64,000 nt of DNA from CAZCJU01 sp964562175. GTDB taxonomy: Bacteria; Bacillota; Clostridia; Oscillospirales; CAG-272. The notes under the pieces were generated by a model. That model ran no database searches. It saw only the letters and a list, made by a program, of their open reading frames with translations, and was not told where the DNA came from. Positions within the stretch are counted from its first letter, which is position 1. Each line of letters begins with the position of its first letter. The translations under genes and the position numbers were made by a program. The stretch lies in contig CAZLRV010000009.1 in assembly GCA_964562175.1 (NCBI GenBank), positions 1 to 64,000 of the forward strand, in the 5' to 3' direction. Below, in pieces: positions 1 to 8,478 of the stretch.

Positions 1-168
1 ATGCGATTGCTGATATAAAAAACCGCCCAAACGGCGGCAGTATACGGTACGGAAAAATGAATGTAAAAAACACGATCTGAATGGCAAAATTCAAATCGAA
101 ATGTGCAAAATATCACTTTACAACATAATGCAAATTATGTTGTAAATAATAAAAACGAGGTGGTTTTT

Positions 169-1560
169 GTGGCACAAATTGCCGAAACAATTAAATATGA
201 GGGCGATAACAGTACCTTCATATGGAAGCATCCGTGCGAGGACTTTAACAGCATGACTCAGCTTATCGTGCATGAGAGTCAGGAAGCGATTTTCTTTCTC
301 AACGGTGAGGCACTCGACCTTTTCGGAGCCGGAAGACACACGCTTCAAACGCAAAATATTCCAAAGCTCGGAAAAATAATAAACAAAACTACAGGTGGAG
401 ACACGCCCTTCCATTGCGAGGTCTATTTCATAAACAAGACCGTGCAAATGGCAATAAAATGGGGAACGGATTCAAAGGTCAGGTTATTGGATCCGAGCCT
501 GGGAATACCGCTTGAGATCGGTGCGTGCGGTGAAATGAATCTTGCCGTTTGCGATTCGCGAAAGCTGCTGTTAAAGCTTGTCGGAACGATGCAGGGCATT
601 GCGTGGGAGGATAACGGCGTCGGATTTACCAAATCCATACAAAATGCTTTTCGTCCGCTTATCTCCACGGCTGTTAAAACGAATCTGTCAAATGCGATAA
701 AATCAAATAATATCAATATTCTTGAAATCGATGAGCAGCTCGGGACTCTTTCTCAGATCATGCGCAAAAGCATCATAGGCGGCTTTGAGGAATACGGACT
801 TACCATCCCTCAATTCTACATAACGAACGTAGCATTGCCCGAGGATGACCCCAATTTCAGAAAAATGAAAGAGCTTCACACCGTTTCCTTCCAAACCTCA
901 ATGATACGAGCCGAGGCACTCTTGAAATCGGCAAAAGCGGATGCAGACGCAGAGGTAACGGCATCTATCCGAAAGGTTGAAATGGAACGTCAAGCGACCG
1001 AAACCGAGATCGCAAAGAGAAAAGCGGAGCGTGAGCTTATCAATGCACAGGCAGAGGCTCAAGCAAAGAGAATGTCGGGCTTGGCAGAAGCCGAGGTAAT
1101 GGCGGCAAAGGGCTATACTCAAAGAGATGTGTTATCCGCAGATGTTCAAAAGGCATACGCCGAGGGCATCGGAAATATGACGATCAACGGAGGCGGCGGT
1201 GTAGCGGGAGATATGCTCGGCTTGGGCGTAGGTATGGCGGCAGCCGGAGCGGTCGCACCTCAGCTCGGTGAAATGTTCAAGGGCTTTTCCGCACCCGTTA
1301 ATACCGAAACAGCTTCGGAAAGCGGCGAAAAATGTGAAAAATGCGGTGCTACGCTTCCCGCCAATGCAAAATTCTGTCTTGAATGCGGCGAGAAAATAGT
1401 TCCGGCGGATATGGTCGTATGTCCCGAATGCGGAAAAACCGTTGCGAAAGGCAAATTTTGCCTTGAATGCGGACATAAATTCATAACTGAATGTCCCAAA
1501 TGCGACAAGGAGCTTGCCGCCGGTGCAAAATTTTGCCTTGAATGCGGAGAAAAGCTATAA
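169..1560 (+). CDS. SPFH-domain protein with C-terminal zinc ribbons
   Basis: A 463-residue protein of the SPFH (stomatin/prohibitin/flotillin-like, 'virion core protein') family. The SPFH domain covers roughly residues 10-240. A charged Ala/Glu/Lys-rich coiled coil follows (about 240-310), then a Gly-rich hydrophobic stretch (about 330-375), then three short zinc-ribbon units, each with two CxxC-type pairs (CEKCG, CLECG, CPECG, CLECG, CPKC, CLECG). Start: the frame is open from a GTG at 103, but the GTG at 169 is preferred because an AGGTGG ribosome binding site lies 5 nt upstream and the protein then begins MAQIAETIKYEGD, the usual start of this family. The function is unknown; such proteins are thought to oligomerise, perhaps at membranes. 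A broken membrane-protein gene follows directly (1575), so the pair is no longer intact. Confidence 0.85.
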   Translation: MAQIAETIKYEGDNSTFIWKHPCEDFNSMTQLIVHESQEAIFFLNGEALDLFGAGRHTLQTQNIPKLGKIINKTTGGDTPFHCEVYFINKTVQMAIKWGTDSKVRLLDPSLGIPLEIGACGEMNLAVCDSRKLLLKLVGTMQGIAWEDNGVGFTKSIQNAFRPLISTAVKTNLSNAIKSNNINILEIDEQLGTLSQIMRKSIIGGFEEYGLTIPQFYITNVALPEDDPNFRKMKELHTVSFQTSMIRAEALLKSAKADADAEVTASIRKVEMERQATETEIAKRKAERELINAQAEAQAKRMSGLAEAEVMAAKGYTQRDVLSADVQKAYAEGIGNMTINGGGGVAGDMLGLGVGMAAAGAVAPQLGEMFKGFSAPVNTETASESGEKCEKCGATLPANAKFCLECGEKIVPADMVVCPECGKTVAKGKFCLECGHKFITECPKCDKELAAGAKFCLECGEKL

Positions 1561-1574
1561 CGGAGGATATGATA

Positions 1575-1956
1575 ATGAAAAAATGATTTAAATATTACAT
1601 AACAGCCTGGGCAGTGCTTTTGGCACTCTTTAACGTGATCGCATTCGTGTCTGTCGGATGGATCGGACAAGAAAAATATACGCCGTCGTTTTGGATAGAC
1701 TATATATTTATTACATTAACCCTGAGCGGGGAACGAATCAAGTAAAGCGGAATGCAAAAAGGTTTTCGAAGCACTTCGCTATTCCGACCCGATGAACAAC
1801 GATGCGCTTTCCTTGACAGAGGAACAAATAACGGAACGATTTGAAGAGCTTACCGAAGCGGTAAGCTCCGATGATGCCGAAAAGATCTCGGCGTGTGCAA
1901 AAGAGGTCTTGATACTCGTTGAGCAACGAAACAAAAAATGCAAGCTGTTAAAATGA
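1575..1956 (+). pseudogene. Remnant of a membrane protein gene partnered with the SPFH gene
   Basis: A CGGAGGA ribosome binding site right after the SPFH stop leads to ATG AAA AAA TGA, where the fourth codon is a stop (TGA, plausibly once TGG). Reading on gives a hydrophobic N-terminal segment (FKYYITAWAVLLALFNVIAF...) that ends at a stop near 1743. In another frame, from about 1731, the sequence continues as a hydrophilic C-terminal part (SSKAECKKVFEALRYSDPMN ... NKKCKLLK) to a stop at 1954-1956. The simplest reading is a gene for a small membrane protein with a cytoplasmic tail that suffered a nonsense mutation and a large internal deletion with frame change. Family identity rests on recollection of similar intact proteins next to SPFH genes, so it is inference. 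Confidence 0.7.
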
Positions 1957-2000
1957 ACTGCCTCATATTTGAGATATGCACCTTGAAAAACAAGTTTTAA

Positions 2001-2444
2001 GATAATGAAAAATATACAGATGTCACATGGGAGATCTGTACGCTTCGAAAATGGCTCAACGATGACTTTTTGAACACCGCTTTTTCAGACGACGAAAAAT
2101 CAATGATACCCACAGTAACGGTAACTGCGGACAAAAATCCCAAATATAATACAAACCAAGGCAACGCAACCCAAGACAGGGTCTTTTTACTCAGCATAAA
2201 CGAGGCAAACAAATACTTTGCGTCCGATAACGCAAGAAAATGCGCACCGACAGAATATGCCGTTGCCACCGGCGCTTGGGAAAGCGTCAGTGGCAATTGT
2301 TGGTGGTAGCTGCGTTCTGCCGGTTACGTTCAGGATGATGCCGCTCGTGTCGACACTGGCGGCGACGTTTACGAGCGTGGTCTCGATGTCTTCAGTGATG
2401 TCGGTGCCGTGCGCCCCGCTTTGTGGCTATATCTTGAAGCTTAA
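2001..2444 (+). pseudogene. DUF6273-like domain fragment with in-frame stop
   Basis: One continuous frame encodes a typical DUF6273-type module (TWEICTLRKWLNDDF ... VFLLSINEANKYF ... KCAPTEYA ... RSAGY ... VRPALWLYLEA), but the signature WWWLRS-like motif is interrupted by TAG at 2307-2309, and a stop at 1998-2000 cuts off everything upstream. There is no ribosome binding site or start for the fragment. It is therefore a decayed 3' end of a larger gene. These domains are usually the C-terminal part of larger secreted or zinc-ribbon proteins in Clostridia; the rest is missing here. Domain naming is from memory of the motif pattern. Confidence 0.65.
2414..2442 (+). repeat. 29-bp direct repeat, copy 1
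   Basis: The 29 bases covering the end of the DUF6273-like fragment (codons for PALWLYLEA) recur exactly at 2618-2646. The copy here is in frame with the domain and is followed by a TAA stop. Confidence 0.85.
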
Positions 2445-2470
2445 ATCTTCAAATCTTAAATCATCCACTC

Positions 2471-2530
2471 AGAGCCGAAGGCTCTAATCAGCGTGCGCAA
2501 GCACGCAAATCATAATACCGCCGTAAGGCG
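2471..2530. repeat. Cluster of three short perfect hairpins
   Basis: Three perfect inverted repeats sit within 60 bases: AGAGCC-GAA-GGCTCT (2471-2485), GCGTGC-GCAA-GCACGC (2491-2506) and CGCC-GTAA-GGCG (2519-2530). Two have GNRA-type tetraloops (GCAA, GTAA). A palindrome CTCCATGGAG follows at 2561-2570. No coding frame explains this. It may be an intergenic palindromic repeat or a structured RNA; nothing shows which. Confidence 0.6.
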
Positions 2531-2617
2531 TTCGCACAAAATTTTATTTTGAGGTATACACTCCATGGAGCGCAAGCAAAGCGAGTTGACCGTGATTACA
2601 AATGATAATAACGCGCA

Positions 2618-2646
2618 CCCCGCTTTGTGGCTATATCTTGAAGCTT
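2618..2646 (+). repeat. 29-bp direct repeat, copy 2 (second DUF6273 3' end)
   Basis: Exact copy of 2414-2442. Read in the same frame it gives HPALWLYLEA and then a TGA stop, so it is the 3' tip of a second DUF6273-like coding unit whose remainder is gone. The DNA between the two copies holds the hairpin cluster. Confidence 0.8.
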
Positions 2647-2677
2647 GAACCGCTCATCGCTAAATTCCACCACTCGC

Positions 2678-2704
2678 CAAGGCTCCCTCCGAGAGGGAGC
2701 CTTG
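2678..2704. repeat. Strong hairpin, 12-bp perfect stem
   Basis: CAAGGCTCCCTC, loop CGA, GAGGGAGCCTTG. There is no T-run on either side long enough to make it a convincing intrinsic terminator, so it is listed as a palindromic element. Confidence 0.6.
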
Positions 2705-2844
2705 TTGTGTGATAGTTTACAGCTGCAAGCGGGCGGTGGGTGGTTTTGGAGATGTTTTTATTTAGTGGTTTGTCGACAATAACAAAAAATTCGGAAAAAT
2801 GTGATTTTTTTCTGCTGAAATTTCGTATTTCTTTACTTTTGCTC

Positions 2845-2873
2845 TTGCATTTTTTTAAGATTTATGGTAAAGT
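2845..2873 (+). promoter_or_regulatory. Possible sigma-A promoter for the dockerin protein
   Basis: TTGCAT at 2845-2850, 17-nt spacer, TAAAGT at 2868-2873, with the start codon 38 nt downstream. The match to consensus is moderate. Confidence 0.4.
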
Positions 2874-2910
2874 GTTATATAGAATTATGCAGGCAAAAAG
2901 GAGAATTACA

Positions 2911-4806
2911 ATGCAAAGCATTTGCCGAACCAATACATTCAGACGTGTCGTCTCGCTCATTCTTTGTATCGTCACCGTTGTATCCGCTTTTTCCGCTTTG
3001 AGCTTCAAGGCTTCCTCTGCCGATACTCTCAATATCCCCTGCGGGGTAGCAGATGACGGGTACATATATGATGCTCTTGCTTCGGAAATGAGGGAAGCGA
3101 TATTAGATCTTTCGAATTACGAATACAATGAAAAAAAGCAAGCCTACGCCATAAGCATCAATGTTTACAATTACAACCTACCGACCTCAGACATTGCCAC
3201 ATTGGTCTCCTCCTTTACACGCCGATATACGGAGCTGTTTTTCCTGAAAAACAGCTATGCATACTCGAGGATCGGCACGACCGTTTATGCCGTTATATTT
3301 TATTTGACCGGCACGCCTGCGGAGGTTGCTTTGCAGGTAAGTGACTTTTTGACCGCATCGAACGAGCTTGTCGGTGCCGCAGCGGAAATTCCCGACGATG
3401 TGGGACGCATTCTTTGGGTACACGACCGTTTGGCACTCAACTGTGTTTACAATGAAAATGTTTTGCTCGGCACGACGGAGCCGGAATCGGTCTACACCGC
3501 ATACGGTTCTTTATGCAACGGAGATGCCGTATGTCAGGGCTATGCCTATGCATACAAATATATTCTTTCTCGATTAAACATACTTTGCGAAATAATAGTA
3601 AGCGATTCAATGTGTCACGCTTGGAATCTCGTCAAGATAGGCGACAAATGGTATCACGTTGACGTTACCTGGGACGATCCCGCCTGGGATATGATAGGCA
3701 GGGTATATCACACCAACTTTTTACTCTCCGACGACGGCATCAAGTATGCCGGCACGCCGCATAGCGAATGGAACGACACGAACACCTCACTTCAAACGAC
3801 CACTGCCTACAGTGCCGACTCGTCCGAATACGAGGGACGTGCTTGGCGAAATATGCGCGGTGCGATAGAATACCGTGACGGTTTTTGGTACTACTCGGAT
3901 GGCTACGGCAAAAGCTGTGAGATAAGACGTACCGATGTGATAGACACAGACAGCATTATGTATATAACGCTCCTTAAATCCGCCTCGTATTGGAATGCTG
4001 AGTCGGGCGGCTATTACGTTTTTTCGCTCGGTATAGCGATATACGGAAACACGCTTTATTTCAACACCTTCGATACAATATACGCTTGCGATCTTTCGGG
4101 CAACATTTTGCGAACCGTATTTAAGTACACACAGCCCAATTCGTACACGAATATTTACGGTCTGCGTATAGCAAACGGAACCGTATATTACTCGATATGC
4201 TCCGATTACAACGCCACTCCGACCGCTCAAAGAGAGCAGATAGCGGCAAGTGAGCTGTTTTACGACCGCTATGTGGCACCGAACGGGCTTGTTTACACGC
4301 TCGACAGTACTACCAAGACCGCCTCAATCGGCAACACGAGCAACTGCAATGCAAACGGCGTTACGACGACCGCCTCGTCCTACACCATTCCGTCTCACAT
4401 TACCTTAAACGGCGTATCGTACAAAGTAAACAAAGTATGCGACGGTGCGTTTTCGTTCCTTACCGTTCCGTGCGAGCTGACCTTTGAGGGCGACCAGCCG
4501 GAGGCAAGTCTCAATTCCTTTGAGGGCAGTGACATAAAAGTATTCTACGATTCATCAAAGGGTATTTGGGATGTGAGATACCGCACGTGGCTCGGCATGG
4601 AAACGAACGACACGGCAATAAAAGAGCCGGATTTCGACCCCGACGGCGACGGCGTGACCTCCATAAAGGACGTTATTATGCTCGATGCGTACATTAACGG
4701 CTTTATAAGAGGCGATATGTCCGCCTGCGATCTTAACCAAGACGGTACAATAAATGAAGAAGATGTGTGCATAATGATGAGGGCGGCGAAGGGCAAATAT
4801 GAGTGA
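2911..4806 (+). CDS. Secreted transglutaminase-like protein with C-terminal dockerin
   Basis: A 631-residue exported protein. The frame is open from 2740, but the ATG at 2911 has a good AAAGGAG site and starts a signal peptide (charged start, then VVSLILCIVTVVSAFSAL, cleavage near SSA). Residues about 160-265 form a transglutaminase/protease-like core with the expected Cys-His-Asp series: C208 in DAVCQGYA, H236 in CHAWN and an Asp in HVDVTW. A propeller-like middle region follows. The last ~60 residues form a type I dockerin with two calcium-loop repeats (DPDGDGVTSIKD and DLNQDGTINEED). Dockerins bind cohesins, so the protein may be attached to a cell-surface or cellulosome-like scaffold; no cohesin gene lies in this window. 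Its last 8 bases overlap the start of the ylmH gene. Confidence 0.85.
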   Translation: MQSICRTNTFRRVVSLILCIVTVVSAFSALSFKASSADTLNIPCGVADDGYIYDALASEMREAILDLSNYEYNEKKQAYAISINVYNYNLPTSDIATLVSSFTRRYTELFFLKNSYAYSRIGTTVYAVIFYLTGTPAEVALQVSDFLTASNELVGAAAEIPDDVGRILWVHDRLALNCVYNENVLLGTTEPESVYTAYGSLCNGDAVCQGYAYAYKYILSRLNILCEIIVSDSMCHAWNLVKIGDKWYHVDVTWDDPAWDMIGRVYHTNFLLSDDGIKYAGTPHSEWNDTNTSLQTTTAYSADSSEYEGRAWRNMRGAIEYRDGFWYYSDGYGKSCEIRRTDVIDTDSIMYITLLKSASYWNAESGGYYVFSLGIAIYGNTLYFNTFDTIYACDLSGNILRTVFKYTQPNSYTNIYGLRIANGTVYYSICSDYNATPTAQREQIAASELFYDRYVAPNGLVYTLDSTTKTASIGNTSNCNANGVTTTASSYTIPSHITLNGVSYKVNKVCDGAFSFLTVPCELTFEGDQPEASLNSFEGSDIKVFYDSSKGIWDVRYRTWLGMETNDTAIKEPDFDPDGDGVTSIKDVIMLDAYINGFIRGDMSACDLNQDGTINEEDVCIMMRAAKGKYE

Positions 4807-5548
4807 GGACGATAAGCTTTTTTGCGACAGAATGTGCGAGCTTTCCGCACGTGCCGATACGCGTGCAATGTGGGTATACAGCGATTTTCTTACCGAGGCA
4901 CAGCAGAACGAGCTGAGGTATATGCCGCTTGACACCCCATATACGCTTATCGGCGGCTATGAGGGAGCGGAAAGGAAAATTTGCGCATTCGGCGATGAGG
5001 GACGGCTCTTTTACGAGCCGTCGCCCCCGTTTTTGATACTGAAAATAAGTCCGAAAAACAAAAAATTCGCCGCAGAGCTTTCCCATCGAGATTTTTTAGG
5101 CTCGCTTATGGGTCTCGGTCTGCGGCGGGAAATGCTCGGCGATATCGTAATATCCGACAATTCCGGCTACGTTTTCGTGCTTGAGAAGGCAAGTCGCTGC
5201 ATTTTAAGCGAGCTTGTCTGTGTCGGCTCAACTCCCGTATCTGTAAGCGAGGTGCGGGAGCTGCCGAGCGGCTGTGTTGAGCTGCCGGAGCCGGTAGACA
5301 GGGTAACGCCGTCGCTTCGCTGTGATGCTCTGCTTGCAAGCGTTTTTTCGCTCTCTCGTGCCGAGGCAGTGCGCATGATAGAGTCGTCAAGGGTCTTTAT
5401 AGACGGCTCGCCCTGCCGAAGCGGAGCTAAGGAAATAAGGCTCGGTCAAAAGGTATCGCTCCGAGGCACGGGCAAATTTATACTTGCCGAGGTAAGACAG
5501 CAGACTCGCTCCGGCAAGCTTCACGTGGGTGTGTTGATATTCGGCTGA
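4799..5548 (+). CDS. ylmH: YlmH-family S4-domain RNA-binding protein
   Basis: A 249-residue protein of the YlmH family, small RNA-binding proteins related to translation and ribosome rescue that in many Firmicutes sit in the division cluster near sepF and divIVA. The N-terminal part carries the family's conserved segments (GGYEGAERKICAFG; RDFLGSLMGLGLRREMLGDI at about 100-120), and an S4 RNA-binding domain lies at about 175-235 (RCDALLASVFSLSRAEA, then the VFIDG and GQKVSLRGTGKF elements). Here it is not in a division cluster: its ATG overlaps the end of the upstream secreted dockerin gene by 8 nt, and it converges with the LytM gene, whose stop is one base away. Confidence 0.9.
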   Translation: MSEDDKLFCDRMCELSARADTRAMWVYSDFLTEAQQNELRYMPLDTPYTLIGGYEGAERKICAFGDEGRLFYEPSPPFLILKISPKNKKFAAELSHRDFLGSLMGLGLRREMLGDIVISDNSGYVFVLEKASRCILSELVCVGSTPVSVSEVRELPSGCVELPEPVDRVTPSLRCDALLASVFSLSRAEAVRMIESSRVFIDGSPCRSGAKEIRLGQKVSLRGTGKFILAEVRQQTRSGKLHVGVLIFG

Positions 5549-5549
5549 T

Positions 5550-6302
5550 CTATTCCTCGGTGTTTCCGCCCTTCAGCACGGGCAGATAGCTTGACGGGTC
5601 GATATATTTTTCGTCCTGAACAAGCTCAAAATGCAAATGTGAGCCTTCCGCCATTTCTATAAGCGTCGTATCGCCGACAGCGCCTATAACGTCGCCCGCC
5701 TTGACCTCGACACCCGCCTCGATACCGTTTATTCTCTCTTTTTGCAGATTGCCGTAGCACGATCTGAGTCCGTCGCCGTGGTCTATTATTACCGTCGTAC
5801 CCATCATCGGGTCATCGTATATCTTATCGACTACCCCGTCGGTAAACGAAAATACCGCACCGCCTATCGGGCATGAGATATCTATGCCTTTGTGCGCCCT
5901 GTAATCGTTCATCGTTACCGAGTAAACGGGCATATCAACGGAAAAATCCTTCATTACCTCGCCCTCTGCGGGTACGACATACGATCTGCTCGATGCTTGC
6001 TGACCCTGCCCGATAACGGGCTTTTTTGTTTCCGCCTCGGTCACACGCTCCGTTTCGGGCGGCTCGACCTTTGGGGCCTTCGTATCCTCCGGCGGCTGTG
6101 TCGGGATATCCGCTCTTGCCGTCACACGCGGGCGTGCTATCGGAGGTGAGGTCACCGGTGTTGTTTCAAGGGGGGCACTTGGTTTTTTATTTCTCTTGTT
6201 TGCAGCCGATACCACCGAAACGACTATTACCGTAACAACGAGTGCGGCAAGCACGACATATAATATTTTCGCATCACCGTCTCGGTTCTTTTTGTTATCC
6301 AT
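5550..6302 (-). CDS. Membrane-anchored LytM (M23) peptidase, SpoIIQ-like
   Basis: A 250-residue protein: short cytoplasmic N-terminus, one transmembrane helix (about 13-33), a Pro/Thr/Glu-rich linker to about 105 and a LytM/M23 domain (about 125-245). The zinc ligands of an active M23 enzyme appear intact: HKGID (H137, D141) and HLH (H222, H224). Size, single N-terminal anchor and sporulation context suggest SpoIIQ, the forespore half of the engulfment channel with SpoIIIAH. Bacillus SpoIIQ lacks the first histidine, whereas clostridial forms often keep it. A plain cell-wall endopeptidase is the alternative. The ribosome binding site AAGGAGAA is good, and a sigma-F-like promoter lies just upstream (6339-6366). 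Confidence 0.8.
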   Translation of the reverse strand: MDNKKNRDGDAKILYVVLAALVVTVIVVSVVSAANKRNKKPSAPLETTPVTSPPIARPRVTARADIPTQPPEDTKAPKVEPPETERVTEAETKKPVIGQGQQASSRSYVVPAEGEVMKDFSVDMPVYSVTMNDYRAHKGIDISCPIGGAVFSFTDGVVDKIYDDPMMGTTVIIDHGDGLRSCYGNLQKERINGIEAGVEVKAGDVIGAVGDTTLIEMAEGSHLHFELVQDEKYIDPSSYLPVLKGGNTEE

Positions 6303-6338
6303 TTTCAGTTCTCCTTATCGCATTTTGTGTACGCTATT

Positions 6339-6366
6339 ATTTTTACCGTCTCGGTGTGAAATATGC
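6339..6366 (-). promoter_or_regulatory. Candidate sigma-F promoter for the SpoIIQ-like gene
   Basis: On the minus strand GCATA (6366-6362), a 14-nt spacer and GGTAAAAAT (6347-6339) match the published sigma-F pattern GYATA-N15-GGNNANANT apart from one base of spacing. Transcription would start about 30 nt before the ATG, leaving room for the ribosome binding site only. No good sigma-A promoter was seen in this interval on this strand. Confidence 0.5.
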
Positions 6367-6424
6367 AAATGATAATAATTTTTTATATCGAGTGGTGATT
6401 TTTGTAAATTATCTTCATCTTCGC

Positions 6425-6452
6425 TTGACAAAGTCAAAAATAAGATTAAAAT
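6425..6452 (+). promoter_or_regulatory. Sigma-A promoter of htpG
   Basis: TTGACA at 6425-6430, 16-nt spacer, TAAAAT at 6447-6452, 31 nt before the htpG start. No CIRCE element is present here. Confidence 0.7.
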
Positions 6453-6483
6453 ATATATATGCTTTTATAAGGAGTGATGGAAA

Positions 6484-8328
6484 ATGGCTGAAAATAAAAA
6501 GGGAATATCCGTCGATACGGAGCATATTTTTCCCGTTATCAAAAGATGGCTGTATTCGGAGAAAGAAATATTTCTGCGTGAGATAGTTTCAAACGCCTCG
6601 GATGCGGTAACAAAGCTGAAAAGGCTCGCTTCGCTTGGCGAGGTAAAGGAGCTTGACGACGATTTCAGAATAGATGTCGTCCTTGACAAGGAATGCGGTA
6701 CGCTGACCGTTTCGGACAACGGTATCGGTATGACCGGGCAGGAGCTTGAAAAATATCTGTGCAACATAGCTCTTTCCGGTGCGGTCGATTTTATCGGCAA
6801 GTACGAGAGCAAGGACGCAAGCTCGGCAGACGGTATAATAGGTCATTTCGGCCTTGGCTTTTATTCGTCGTTTATGGTATCGGATACGGTAACGGTCGAA
6901 ACTCGCTCGTACACCGGTGAGCCTGCCGTTAAATGGGTATGCGACAGCGACGGCGGCTACGAGACATTCGGCTCGGATAAAGAGAGCCGAGGCACCGACG
7001 TTATAATGCACATAAGCGACGAGGAAAAGGAGTATTTGAACGAGGGCAAAATAAAGGACATCCTCGATAAATACTGCTCGTTCATGCCCACGCCGATATA
7101 CTTTACGGTAGAGGGCGAGGAGCCGGAGAAGGATGCAGACGGCAACGTAAAGGAAAAAGCCCCCGTAAACGATACAGCCCCCCTGTGGCAAAAGCAGCCC
7201 GGCGAATGCACCGATGAGGAATACAAGGCGTTCTATACAAAGGTATTTCACGATTACAGAGAGCCTCTGTTTTGGATACACATAAACGCCGATTATCCCT
7301 TAAACTTCAAGGGTATTCTATACTTCCCCCGTCTTAATCACGAGTACGATAATCTTGAGGGTCAGGTAAAGCTGTATTACAATCAGGTCTTTGTTGCGGA
7401 TAATATAAAAGAGGTAATACCGGAATTTATGCTCATGCTCAAGGGCGTGCTTGACTGCCCGGAGCTTCCGCTCAATGTTTCAAGAAGCTATCTGCAAAAC
7501 AGCGGCTACGTTTCAAAGATCTCGGCACATATCGTAAAAAAGGTCGGCGACAAGCTCAATTCGCTCTTTAAGCTCGAACGTGAAAAATATCAAGAGCTGT
7601 GGCACGATCTTAAGACCTTTGTCGAGTACGGCAGTATAAGAGAAAAGAAATTCTATGAGCGTGTCAAGGACTGCGTGATATTCCCCGATGCCGTCGAGGA
7701 TAAATATTACACCGTCGATGAATATCTCAAGCAAGCCGAGGGCAAGCACGAGAACACGATATACTACTGCAACGACAAGGTTTCAATGGCTCAATATATA
7801 TCAATGTACACCACGCAGGGTATAAATGTGATATTGCTTGACAAGATGATAGACAACAGCTTCATTCATGTTATAGAGGAAAACAGAGAGGGCGTGAAAT
7901 TCGTCAGAATAGACGCCGATACGAATATCCTCAAAAACGAGGGTGAGGCAAAGGAGAGCGAAAAAACGGCTCAGCTGTTCAAAAAGGTATCGGGCAACGA
8001 TAAGCTTGAAGTGAAATTCGAATCGCTCAAGGACGAAAAAACGCCTGCGCTCATTAACGTAAATGAGGAAGAACGTCGCTTTGAGGAAATGATGAAGCTC
8101 TACAACGCTCAGGGTATAGCCGATATGCCCATGAGCATGACGCTTATAATAAACACAAGCTCACCGCTTGCTCAAAAGCTCATAGGCAAGGCAGAGGCAG
8201 ACGAGGAGGGAGCAGAGAAGCTCGCAAAGCAGATATTCACGCTTTCGCTTCTTGCTCAACGCAGACTCACCGCAACGGAGCTTAAGGAATTTTTGAACGA
8301 CAGCTTTGATATTTTGTTGAATATTTGA
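6484..8328 (+). CDS. htpG: Molecular chaperone HtpG (Hsp90)
   Basis: A 614-residue cytosolic Hsp90. The N-terminal GHKL ATPase motifs are visible: EIVSNASDAVTKL (about 34-46), DNGIGM (about 78-83) and GHFGLGFYSSFMV (about 122-134). The middle domain carries LNVSRSYLQ, and the C-terminal dimerisation domain ends without a eukaryotic-type MEEVD. The length is normal for the bacterial family. The TAAGGAG site lies 9 nt before the ATG at 6484. It is transcribed alone, from its own promoter to the strong terminator at 8334. Confidence 0.97.
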   Translation: MAENKKGISVDTEHIFPVIKRWLYSEKEIFLREIVSNASDAVTKLKRLASLGEVKELDDDFRIDVVLDKECGTLTVSDNGIGMTGQELEKYLCNIALSGAVDFIGKYESKDASSADGIIGHFGLGFYSSFMVSDTVTVETRSYTGEPAVKWVCDSDGGYETFGSDKESRGTDVIMHISDEEKEYLNEGKIKDILDKYCSFMPTPIYFTVEGEEPEKDADGNVKEKAPVNDTAPLWQKQPGECTDEEYKAFYTKVFHDYREPLFWIHINADYPLNFKGILYFPRLNHEYDNLEGQVKLYYNQVFVADNIKEVIPEFMLMLKGVLDCPELPLNVSRSYLQNSGYVSKISAHIVKKVGDKLNSLFKLEREKYQELWHDLKTFVEYGSIREKKFYERVKDCVIFPDAVEDKYYTVDEYLKQAEGKHENTIYYCNDKVSMAQYISMYTTQGINVILLDKMIDNSFIHVIEENREGVKFVRIDADTNILKNEGEAKESEKTAQLFKKVSGNDKLEVKFESLKDEKTPALINVNEEERRFEEMMKLYNAQGIADMPMSMTLIINTSSPLAQKLIGKAEADEEGAEKLAKQIFTLSLLAQRRLTATELKEFLNDSFDILLNI

Positions 8329-8333
8329 TCATT

Positions 8334-8358
8334 CGGGCGAGGGTTCTTCCCTCGCCCG
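8334..8358 (+). terminator. Terminator after htpG
   Basis: Perfect 10-bp GC-rich stem CGGGCGAGGG / CCCTCGCCCG with a 5-nt loop directly after the htpG stop; only a short T-run follows. Confidence 0.7.
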
Positions 8359-8411
8359 TTGCGTTATATATGCCGCAAAAGCATATAATAGGTAAATTTT
8401 TATTTTACCTA

Positions 8412-8440
8412 TTGATTTTTACTCAAATAGCTGATATAAT
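8412..8440 (+). promoter_or_regulatory. Sigma-A promoter of glyA
   Basis: TTGATT at 8412-8417, 17-nt spacer and a perfect TATAAT at 8435-8440, 38 nt before the glyA ATG. Confidence 0.8.
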
Positions 8441-8478
8441 CAATAAAGTACGATAAGTAAAATATGGAGAAATAAAAA

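Noticed and set aside
1..18. ATG CGA TTG CTG ATA TAA at the window edge
   Set aside because: Could be the last codons of an upstream gene, but six codons cannot be assigned.
2070..2487. Two short plus-strand ORFs of 79 and 89 codons
   Set aside because: Both are pieces of the broken DUF6273-like unit or its other frame; neither has a ribosome binding site.
2740..2910. Longer start for the dockerin protein
   Set aside because: It would put 57 residues before a clear signal peptide, and the real ATG at 2911 has a good ribosome binding site.
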